DNA of 12,322 bases from JBCBEX01 sp039027055 (GTDB lineage Bacteria > Bacteroidota > Rhodothermia > Rhodothermales > Rubricoccaceae): contig JBCCLD010000102.1 of assembly GCA_039027055.1 (NCBI GenBank), forward strand, positions 1-12,322, given 5' to 3'. Positions 7,248 through 12,322 of this stretch are shown piece after piece. A program made the translations under genes and the position numbers. A model generated the notes under the pieces. That model did not search any database. It was given only the letters and a program-made list of their open reading frames with translations, and was not told where the DNA came from. The first letter of the stretch is position 1. Each line of letters begins with the position of its first letter.

Positions 7248-8699
7248 ATGCCCACCACCTACGCTGCTGACCTCGCTCGCCTACGCGCGGGCACGACCAC
7301 CCACGAGGCCCTAGTGGAGACCTTTCTCGGGCGCATCGAAGCCGAGAACGAACGGCTCAACGCGCTGCTGAGCGTTTGCGCTGAGGACGCTCGAGCTCAG
7401 GCGCGAGCGCTCGACGCCTTACAGGCAGCCGGTAGTCTGAACCTTGACACCATGCCCCTCGCAGGCATGGTGGTGGCCGTGAAAGACAACCTCAGCAGCG
7501 AGGGGCACGCCCTTACATGTGGCTCCCGTATGCTTGCTGACTTCCGCGCGCTCTACACGGCCACGGCGGTGCAGCGCCTGGTGGAAGCAGGCGCTATCGT
7601 GATCGGCAAAGCCAACTGCGACGAGTTCGCGATGGGGTCGTCCAACGAGACGAGCTATTTCGGCCCAGCGCGCAACCCACACGACCCCGAGCGGGTGCCT
7701 GGCGGCTCATCGGGCGGCAGCGCAGCGGCCGTGGCGGCAGGCTTCTGCCATGCAGCCCTCGGCAGCGATACGGGGGGCTCCATCCGCCAGCCCGCCGCGT
7801 TTTGCGGCGTCGTCGGGCTGAAGCCAACCTATGGCCGGGTGAGCCGCTTTGGCCTCGTCGCCTTCGCCTCCTCGTTCGATTGCGTGGGGCCCCTCGCGCA
7901 TACCGTGGAAGAACTGGCGTGGATGCTGGAGGCTATGGCCGGAGCCGACGCCAACGACATGACGAGCGCCTACGAACCCGTGCCGCCCTACGCGGTAGAT
8001 CTGAACAAAGGCGTCGGGGGACTACGAATCGGTTTGCCCCGCGAGTATTTCGCTGACGGACTAGACCCAGTGGTGCGAGACCGGGTCGAGGACGAGGCTG
8101 CGCGTCTCGAAGCGCTTGGAGCCATCCTTGTGGACGTGTCGCTCCCGACCACCGACCTCGGCATCGCAACCTACTATGTCCTCACCACCGCGGAGGCCTC
8201 CAGCAACCTCGCTCGCTTCGACGGGGTCCGCTACGGGCACCGCGCCGCGCTGGCTCCCGGAGCGTCGCTTGACGACCAGTACCTAGCGAGCCGGACGGAA
8301 GGGTTCGGGGCTGAGGTCAAACGCCGCATCCTACTGGGGACCTACGTGCTATCGGCGGGTTACTACGACGCCTACTACGAGCAGGCGCAGCGTGTCCGCA
8401 CGCTCATTCGCCGCGACTTTGAAGCCGTCTTCGAGCAGTGCGATGTGCTCCTGACGCCTGCGACACCAACGGCGCCGTTTCGCTTGGGCTCCAACGTTGA
8501 CGATCCGCTCGCGATGTACCTCTCCGACGTGTACACCGTCTCAGCAAACCTCGCAGGCGTGCCTGGACTAGTCCTGCCAACGCGCCATCGGCTTCCGGAA
8601 GACCACGAGGCGGCGGGCTTGCCTGTCGGGGTTCAGCTATTGGGACGATGGTTCGACGAGGCAACCCTGCTCCGTGTGGGCCGGGCCTTGGAAGGCTAG
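7248..8699 (+). CDS. gatA: Aspartyl/glutamyl-tRNA amidotransferase subunit A
   Basis: Amidase subunit of GatCAB, which frees ammonia from glutamine so that Glu-tRNA(Gln) and/or Asp-tRNA(Asn) can be amidated in the cytoplasm. 483 residues, full length. The amidase-signature triad is visible: K79 in VAVKDN, cis-Ser S154 in GGSSGGS, and S178 in SDTGGSIRQPA. With the ATG at 7248 these numbers equal those of Staphylococcus aureus GatA (K79, S154, S178), the main reason for choosing this start over the ATG at 7236. Further family blocks are GKANCDEFAMGSS, GLKPTYGRVSRFG and TPATPTAPF near the C-terminus, the last close to the glutamine-binding region. gatB and gatC are not in the window, which is common because the three genes are often dispersed. 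Amidases outside GatCAB share the triad, but the GKxNxDEFAMGSS block favours GatA. Confidence 0.96.
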   Translation: MPTTYAADLARLRAGTTTHEALVETFLGRIEAENERLNALLSVCAEDARAQARALDALQAAGSLNLDTMPLAGMVVAVKDNLSSEGHALTCGSRMLADFRALYTATAVQRLVEAGAIVIGKANCDEFAMGSSNETSYFGPARNPHDPERVPGGSSGGSAAAVAAGFCHAALGSDTGGSIRQPAAFCGVVGLKPTYGRVSRFGLVAFASSFDCVGPLAHTVEELAWMLEAMAGADANDMTSAYEPVPPYAVDLNKGVGGLRIGLPREYFADGLDPVVRDRVEDEAARLEALGAILVDVSLPTTDLGIATYYVLTTAEASSNLARFDGVRYGHRAALAPGASLDDQYLASRTEGFGAEVKRRILLGTYVLSAGYYDAYYEQAQRVRTLIRRDFEAVFEQCDVLLTPATPTAPFRLGSNVDDPLAMYLSDVYTVSANLAGVPGLVLPTRHRLPEDHEAAGLPVGVQLLGRWFDEATLLRVGRALEG

Positions 8700-8705
8700 C
8701 TCGTG

Positions 8706-8750
8706 TGTCGTGTCAGAAGCTGTCGTGTTAGGGACTGTCGTGCCAGGGGC
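8706..8750. repeat. Three tandem 15-bp repeats downstream of gatA
   Basis: Three adjacent units, TGTCGTGTCAGAAGC (8706-8720), TGTCGTGTTAGGGAC (8721-8735) and TGTCGTGCCAGGGGC (8736-8750), share TGTCGTG, AG and a final C. They begin seven bases after the gatA stop, in the 288-base gap before the FkbM gene. The rest of that gap (8751-8987) shows no gene and no clear promoter or terminator. The array could be a regulatory or protein-binding site, or a neutral minisatellite. Confidence 0.8.
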
Positions 8751-8987
8751 GCGAGCGACGCTACTACGTGAACTCGTTTCGTTGCCACAGGATCGATTCC
8801 ACCGGAGACGGACACGTTTCTAAAACGACTAGGACCGAGATTGGCGGCAACCCAGGAATGGTATCGTGACGAGAATTGCTTCGGTCTGGGGGAGCCGGTA
8901 CAGACCTCTGCGCACGTGAGACACGGGGGTGTGACTTGGCGTCGCATTTGTGTGCAGAGCGGCTACCACCATACCCACCCCCACACC

Positions 8988-9935
8988 ATGATTCGCCCCC
9001 TCCTTCGCTACAGCCTCGCCGCGCTCGGCCACCTCTATCCCCTCCACACTGGGTGTGGTCAGCTTTCTCGTTCAAGGCTGTGCCGCTGGGCCGTCGAAGG
9101 GGATGACATCCAGGACGCCCGGCTCCGAAACGGCATGACCCTCCGCGTTCCGCTGACCGAATTCGTCGGGCGGGCGGTCTACTACTTCGGGGACCTCGAC
9201 CCGAAGATCACCTGGGTGCTCCGTCGCCTGCTGCGCCCGGGCGACACCGTCCTCGACATCGGTGCCAACGTTGGTCTGGTTTCGCACTACGCGGCGGGTC
9301 TTGTTGGGCCGCGCGGCCGCGTGCACGCGTTTGAGCCGCAACCCCGGCTCGTTGCGTTGATGGGAGCGTCTGTGCGCGCGAACAAGCTGGGCAACCTCAG
9401 CATCCACAACCTCGCCCTTGGAGAGCAAGACGACGTCCTCGATCTATTCATCCCGGACCACAATTTTGGAGCCGCCTCCCTCGTCGTCGAGGCAGGCGCT
9501 CGGGGCGAGCGGGTGCGCGTGCCCGTGGTAAACGCTTCGGTCTACTTCGACAAGATTGGCGTCACCGAGACTCGTCTCGTGAAGATGGACGTTGAAGGCT
9601 ACGAGCCGACTGTCTTGTGTGGGGCCGCTGAATTCCTCGACCGCGTTGGCCCGCACTTTATCCTCCTCGAACTCAATCGCGCAGGGTACCATGGCGACAA
9701 CGACGAGGCCGTAAAGCTTCTCAAAAAGCACGGCTACATCTTCTACAACATCCCTCGTCGCCCCCTCGCCAACGTGGTCATGCGCTCGGGCGGAGCGAAC
9801 GGCTGGAGTCACGACGTGATTGCGGTACATGGCAGCAAGGTCCAGGAGGCCGAACGCCTGCTGCCGGTCCGCGTCGGGCGTGATGAGTTTCGCGAGACCG
9901 CCTATCTGGCGTCCAGGGTGAGAGCGGAAGCGTAG
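8988..9935 (+). CDS. FkbM family SAM-dependent methyltransferase
   Basis: Predicted O-methyltransferase of 315 residues acting with S-adenosylmethionine, probably on a sugar or polyketide-like hydroxyl; the acceptor is unknown. Motif I is VLDIGANVG at residues 88-96, followed by the acidic strand VHAFEPQP (112-119) typical of FkbM proteins. The family signature VKMDVEGYEPTVLCGA begins near residue 198, and ILLELN follows. The N-terminus (IRPLLRYSLAALGHLYPLHTGCG) is a basic, Leu-rich stretch common in this family and perhaps membrane-associated. The ATG at 8988 fits family length; the frame is open back to a TTG at 8841, but that extension (HHTHPHT and similar) looks non-coding. truB follows 41 bases downstream on the same strand, so co-transcription is possible though functionally unexpected. 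Like the GT4 gene it stands alone among housekeeping genes, suggesting a surface-glycan decoration role by inference. Confidence 0.88.
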   Translation: MIRPLLRYSLAALGHLYPLHTGCGQLSRSRLCRWAVEGDDIQDARLRNGMTLRVPLTEFVGRAVYYFGDLDPKITWVLRRLLRPGDTVLDIGANVGLVSHYAAGLVGPRGRVHAFEPQPRLVALMGASVRANKLGNLSIHNLALGEQDDVLDLFIPDHNFGAASLVVEAGARGERVRVPVVNASVYFDKIGVTETRLVKMDVEGYEPTVLCGAAEFLDRVGPHFILLELNRAGYHGDNDEAVKLLKKHGYIFYNIPRRPLANVVMRSGGANGWSHDVIAVHGSKVQEAERLLPVRVGRDEFRETAYLASRVRAEA

Positions 9936-9976
9936 CTGGCCGTGGCGAGGCGTAGCTTCCACGAGCCTAGATCGCC

Positions 9977-10705
9977 ATGTCCGACCTCCCTATCCTTCGC
10001 GCAGGGCAGCCCATACCCGAGGAGCCGGGGTACGCGCTGCTCATCGATAAGCCCAAAGGGATCACCTCCTTTGGCGTGATCCGTCGCTTACGGCGATGGC
10101 TCGGCGTGAAGAAAATTGGCCACGCAGGCACACTCGATCCGATGGCAACGGGGTTGTTGATCTGCCTCGTCGGGCGGGCCGCCACTCGCGAGCAGGATCG
10201 CTTCATGGGGCTGCCCAAAGTATACACCGGTACGCTGCGCCTCGGCGAGACGACCGATTCGTACGACGCGGAGGGTGAGATCACGGTACGTACCCCGGTT
10301 GTCAAACCGCCGAGCGCTGCCTCACTGGAAGCGGCCCGCATCCAGTTCCTCGGTACCATCGAGCAGGTGCCCCCGATCTACTCGGCGATCAAGCAAGGGG
10401 GCGAGCGGCTCTACAAGAAGGCCCGACGCGGTGAGACCGTGGAGATCAAAGCACGCCGCGTCACAGTCACTCGACTTGCGCTCGGCACCCCCCGGCAGGT
10501 CAACGCACTGACCTACGATCTCGACGTGAAAGTAGCCTGCTCCAAAGGCACCTACATCCGAAGCCTGGCGCATGACTTTGGGCACGCGATGGGCATGGGT
10601 GCTCACCTCGTCGCGCTGCGCCGCGAGGCCATCGGTCCCCACACGCTGGCGTCTGCCTGGACCCTGGAAGCGCTGCAGGTCGCGACGGGCCTCGACGCGG
10701 AGTAG
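9977..10705 (+). CDS. truB: tRNA pseudouridine(55) synthase TruB
   Basis: Converts U55 in the T-loop of tRNAs to pseudouridine in the cytoplasm. 242 residues. The catalytic Asp is D54 in KIGHAGTLDPMATG, the TruB signature. Other blocks present are LLIDKPKGITSF (21-32) at the start, YTGTLRLGETTDSYDAEGE, the VPPIYSAIKQGGERLYKKAR segment that handles the substrate base, and SKGTYIRSLAHDFG. The protein stops soon after this fold, so it lacks the C-terminal PUA-type domain of the ~314-residue Escherichia coli enzyme; short forms of about this size are usual in Bacteroidota. The start is the only ATG just before the conserved N-terminus. It probably shares a transcript with the FkbM gene upstream; tRNA-Ser follows 126 bases downstream. 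Confidence 0.96.
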   Translation: MSDLPILRAGQPIPEEPGYALLIDKPKGITSFGVIRRLRRWLGVKKIGHAGTLDPMATGLLICLVGRAATREQDRFMGLPKVYTGTLRLGETTDSYDAEGEITVRTPVVKPPSAASLEAARIQFLGTIEQVPPIYSAIKQGGERLYKKARRGETVEIKARRVTVTRLALGTPRQVNALTYDLDVKVACSKGTYIRSLAHDFGHAMGMGAHLVALRREAIGPHTLASAWTLEALQVATGLDAE

Positions 10706-10775
10706 CCGACCGACACGCGCTACCGCTTCGGGCAATCTTCGAGGCGCCGTGCTGGCACTGGATGAGCAGCCCGCG

Positions 10776-10782
10776 TAGTTTG
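10776..10782 (+). promoter_or_regulatory. Candidate -7 box of the tRNA-Ser promoter
   Basis: TAGTTTG here is identical to the seven-base box found upstream of the glycosyltransferase and close to the Bacteroidota consensus TAnnTTTG. Transcription would start near 10789, giving a leader of about 40 bases before the tRNA. No TTG sits at the usual -33 distance, so this is a weak call. Confidence 0.25.
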
Positions 10783-10800
10783 CTAGTCTGTCGCCACACG

Positions 10801-10820
10801 ACGCATACCCAGGTGTGCGT
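10801..10820 (+). other. Hairpin in the leader just upstream of tRNA-Ser
   Basis: ACGCATAC (10801-10808) pairs with GTGTGCGT (10813-10820) over 8 bp including one T-G wobble, around the loop CCAG. It ends 11 bases before the first base of the tRNA. It may be a processing signal in the tRNA precursor or a weak terminator for truB; no T-run follows. Confidence 0.4.
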
Positions 10821-10831
10821 ATGTTTCCCAC

Positions 10832-10917
10832 GGAGGGGTGCCGGAGTGGTCGAACGGGGCGGTCTCGAAAACCGTTGTACGCTTTGCGTACCGGGGGTTC
10901 GAATCCCTCCCCCTCCG
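10832..10917 (+). tRNA. tRNA-Ser, anticodon CGA
   Basis: An 86-base type II tRNA that reads the UCG serine codon. The acceptor stem GGAGGGG (10832-10838) pairs with CCCCTCC (10910-10916), with discriminator G at 10917. The anticodon loop is CTCGAAA with anticodon CGA at 10866-10868, flanked by stem GCGGT/ACCGT. The long variable arm characteristic of tRNA-Ser is a perfect GTACGC-TTT-GCGTAC hairpin. The T-loop is TTCGAAT. CCA is not encoded (CTG follows), so it must be added after transcription. The layout closely follows Escherichia coli tRNA-Ser(CGA). Confidence 0.97.
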
Positions 10918-10919
10918 CT

Positions 10920-10935
10920 GCGAACGGAAGTTCGC
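10920..10935 (+). other. Short hairpin with GNRA-type loop between tRNA-Ser and its terminator
   Basis: GCGAAC (10920-10925) and GTTCGC (10930-10935) pair perfectly around GGAA, a GNRA tetraloop. It starts two bases after the tRNA's last base and ends two bases before the terminator stem. It may mark the 3' trailer for tRNA-end processing. Confidence 0.5.
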
Positions 10936-10937
10936 CC

Positions 10938-10968
10938 AAGCCTGCTCGGTTCAACGGGCAGGCTTTTT
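10938..10968 (+). terminator. Intrinsic terminator of tRNA-Ser
   Basis: AAGCCTGCTCG (10938-10948) pairs with CGGGCAGGCTT (10955-10965), 11 bp with one T-G wobble and loop GTTCAA. The descending arm runs into six consecutive T residues. It is the only textbook hairpin-plus-T-run in the window and separates the tRNA from the following protein gene. Confidence 0.88.
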
Positions 10969-11019
10969 TCGTGGGGCGCGGTGCTACTCAGGCGCGGCCC
11001 CGACGTTGTAGCTTCGTCC

Positions 11020-11871
11020 ATGCCGACGCAGCCCGATCCGCTCAACCCCTACCGTCACGATTCGCCCTGGCGACGCACGGCCGCCGCCGTGTTTGCCGCG
11101 CCCAGCGACGCCCGGCTCTCCGTGACCGTCGATGCGGACGTGACCGAAGCCCTTCGGTACCTCGAAGCAGCAAGGCGACCCGGCATCCGGCTGGGGCTCG
11201 TCCACCTGGTTGCGGCGGCCGTCGCCCGCACCATCGCCGAGGACGTGCCGGCGATGAACACCTACGTACACCGAGGACGGGTGCGAGCCAAGCCGTCGCT
11301 CGATGTGCTACTGACAGCGAAGGTCCCCGGACGTGACGCCCTCACGGAGGTACGGCTGGCAAACGCCCACCAGACCGCGGCGCACCGCCTCGCGGAGACC
11401 GCGCGGCAGGCGATGAAGCTGATGCGTACCCCCGAGGGCCAGCGCGCGTTGGAGCGGACGTATACCTTGGCGCGCGTCCCGTGGCTCTTCCGGCGTTCTG
11501 TGTTTCGTTTGCTGCGCGGGATTGCCGTCGGAGCGGGAATCCCGCTTCGGGGGTTGGACCTTGCGCCTGAGTCGTTCGGGACCGTCGTGCTCTCCGAGGT
11601 GGGGCGGTTCAAGCACCGCGAGGCCCCGTTTTGGACGCGTTCGGTAGACGGCCCCTTGGTCCCCGCCGCACAAGGGACGACGGTCGTATGGCTCATGGAA
11701 CCACGCCCGATGCCGATTGCTGAGGGCAAAACCGTGCGGGTCCGGACGTGCGCGCCGTTGTCTGCCACCTTCGACCATCGCCTCGTGGATGGACGGCACG
11801 TCGGCCAATTCTTCAGTGGCGTAGCGCTCCGGCTCGCCGACCCTGAGTCGCTCGACGGCGAGCCGAGCTAG
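11020..11871 (+). CDS. Free-standing 2-oxo acid dehydrogenase E2-type acyltransferase domain protein
   Basis: A 283-residue protein resembling the catalytic domain of dihydrolipoyl acyltransferases (E2), a fold shared with chloramphenicol acetyltransferase. The active-site motif is FDHRLVDGRHVGQFF near the C-terminus, with H253 and D257 of HxxxDG. The preceding APLSAT mirrors the serine-containing strand of E2 enzymes. SFGTVVLSEVGRF (185-197) corresponds to the GTFTISNLG-like strand. It has no lipoyl domain or E1/E3-binding domain, and no E1 or E3 gene is nearby, so it is unlikely to be a normal complex core. The central part (about 135-175, basic and hydrophobic) matches nothing I recognise. 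The start is the first ATG after the tRNA terminator; the frame is open upstream through the tRNA, which is not coding. Acyl donor and acceptor unknown. Confidence 0.75.
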   Translation: MPTQPDPLNPYRHDSPWRRTAAAVFAAPSDARLSVTVDADVTEALRYLEAARRPGIRLGLVHLVAAAVARTIAEDVPAMNTYVHRGRVRAKPSLDVLLTAKVPGRDALTEVRLANAHQTAAHRLAETARQAMKLMRTPEGQRALERTYTLARVPWLFRRSVFRLLRGIAVGAGIPLRGLDLAPESFGTVVLSEVGRFKHREAPFWTRSVDGPLVPAAQGTTVVWLMEPRPMPIAEGKTVRVRTCAPLSATFDHRLVDGRHVGQFFSGVALRLADPESLDGEPS

Positions 11872-11872
11872 A

Positions 11873-11895
11873 CAGTGTGCCCCCCAGTAGGAATC
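11873..11895 (-). other. tRNA 3'-end-like fragment, possible attachment site
   Basis: Read on the minus strand, these bases give G-TTCGATT-CCTAC followed by TGGGGGG-C: a tRNA T-loop, the 3' T-stem strand and an acceptor 3' strand, in the correct register. The bases that would be the 5' T-stem (CTATG) pair at only three of five positions, and no tRNA body follows, so this is not an intact gene. Duplicated tRNA 3' ends are the classic scar of tRNA-targeting integrases. The low-GC patch starts immediately on the side where inserted DNA would lie. Confidence 0.4.
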
Positions 11896-12244
11896 GAACA
11901 TAGTTATCGCAAGTATGTATTATAGTTGTTGATAAGTGTAGTATATTTCAGATGTGGTAAAGGTAAAGGTGCCTAGCAATTGGCCTGGGAGCACTCGAGA
12001 CAGAGGTCGAAGCCGCTTCGTCGAGTAACGAGCCTCCCCGGCGCTCACACGACAAGATCGGTCGGGACGGGCTCCGCCTTCCTCCGGCTGCGGCAAGGTC
12101 GTGCTCGCCATGCTCGGCCCCTCGCGGGCCTGAGGTGGCTCTGCGTCGCAGAAACACAGAGGTACGTTCGCTCGCGAAGGAGAGAGGCGTTGCAGGTGGC
12201 CCCGGACTATCATGTTCGTTGCGATGAAGGCCTTCGCCTGAGAC

Positions 12245-12277
12245 GGCGGCGCGGGGCCCAAGCACCCCGGCGCCGCC
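12245..12277. other. GC-rich 12-bp hairpin near the right edge
   Basis: GGCGGCGCGGGG (12245-12256) pairs with CCCC (12265-12268) and GCGCCGCC (12270-12277), with a single bulged G at 12269 and loop CCCAAGCA. No T-run follows on either strand, so a terminator role is uncertain. It is the strongest fold of the non-coding right end. Confidence 0.5.
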
Positions 12278-12322
12278 CCGTGAACACAATAGCGGGGGGG
12301 GCCACCCAACCCGCCTAGTAAC

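Larger units (their letters stand above)
11872..12322. other. Non-coding right end: low-GC patch followed by inverted-repeat-rich GC DNA
   Basis: No convincing gene is seen in these 451 bases. Bases 11891-11960 are only about 30% GC (21 of 70), far below the rest of the window, and end in GGTAAAGGTAAAGG. From about 12000 the sequence is GC-rich again and dense in short inverted repeats: CGAAGC/GCTTCG (12008-12020), GGCCC/GGGCC (12116-12130), TCTGCG/CGCAGA (12140-12152), TTCGC/GCGAA (12167-12178) and GAAGGCCTTC (12226-12235). Open frames exist on both strands but are Arg/Ser/Pro-rich with no family resemblance. It may be a dispersed repeat or a structured RNA. Confidence 0.5.

Noticed and set aside
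8841..8987. Upstream extension of the FkbM methyltransferase from a TTG codon
   Set aside because: The added residues are unlike FkbM N-termini and the ATG at 8988 gives normal family length.
9977..10705. TruB judged as truncated because it lacks the PUA-type domain
   Set aside because: Short TruB proteins of this size are normal in Bacteroidota, and all catalytic blocks are intact.
3460..10789. Shared nonamer TGCTAGTCT upstream of the small exported protein (3460-3468) and of tRNA-Ser (10781-10789)
   Set aside because: Hundreds of 9-base matches are expected by chance in a window this size, and neither copy has a properly spaced -33/-35 partner.
10762..11019. Upstream extension of the E2-like frame
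   Set aside because: It would read through tRNA-Ser and its terminator, so it cannot be genuine coding sequence.
11927..11935. DnaA-box-like TTATCAACA on the minus strand in the low-GC patch, suggesting a replication origin
   Set aside because: Only one box with one mismatch, no cluster, and none of the usual origin-linked genes nearby; expected by chance in AT-rich DNA.
11920..12318. Long open frames on both strands of the right end
   Set aside because: Arg/Ser/Pro-rich translations on opposing strands, no motifs, no plausible start signals; typical of spurious frames in GC-rich non-coding DNA.

Overview
The window looks like a chromosome segment from a GC-rich member of the Bacteroidota/Rhodothermota line, such as a Rhodothermales relative. 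This rests on three things: a large secreted protein ending in a type IX secretion (T9SS) type A sorting domain, a small protein with a PID-CTERM-like tail typical of Bacteroidota, and high-GC DNA throughout. Placement below phylum level is inference. Most of the window is housekeeping DNA with envelope and secretion genes scattered between.

Left part (1-3239): the 3' end of pnp (polynucleotide phosphorylase; KH and S1 domains plus an Arg/Gly-rich tail), a very strong hairpin, an M16 zinc peptidase, and, convergent with it 13 bases away, a GT4-type glycosyltransferase on the minus strand.

Middle (3240-7137): an intergenic region with candidate promoters in both directions, then two exported proteins in tandem. 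The first is a 105-residue precursor with a signal peptide and a PxDGG / hydrophobic / Arg-rich C-terminus. The second is a 1066-residue mosaic surface protein (signal peptide, Calx-beta, lamin-tail-like domain, T9SS sorting domain). This pair is the most interesting protein-level signal.

Right-centre (7248-10705): gatA (amidotransferase subunit A), a non-coding gap with three 15-bp tandem repeats, an FkbM-family methyltransferase, and truB (tRNA pseudouridine-55 synthase).

Right end (10776-12322): tRNA-Ser(CGA) with a leader hairpin, a GNRA-loop hairpin and a classic terminator; a free-standing E2-type acyltransferase domain; then about 450 bases without a convincing gene. That stretch opens with a minus-strand piece resembling a tRNA 3' end, passes directly into a roughly 70-base patch of about 30% GC, and ends in GC-rich DNA full of inverted repeats. 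I read it tentatively as an attachment-site-like junction of an element lying mostly to the right. pnp, gatA, truB and tRNA-Ser serve RNA turnover and translation; the GT4 and FkbM genes probably modify surface glycans; the two tandem exported proteins belong to the cell surface. No CRISPR array, transposase, toxin-antitoxin or recognisable defence system was seen.
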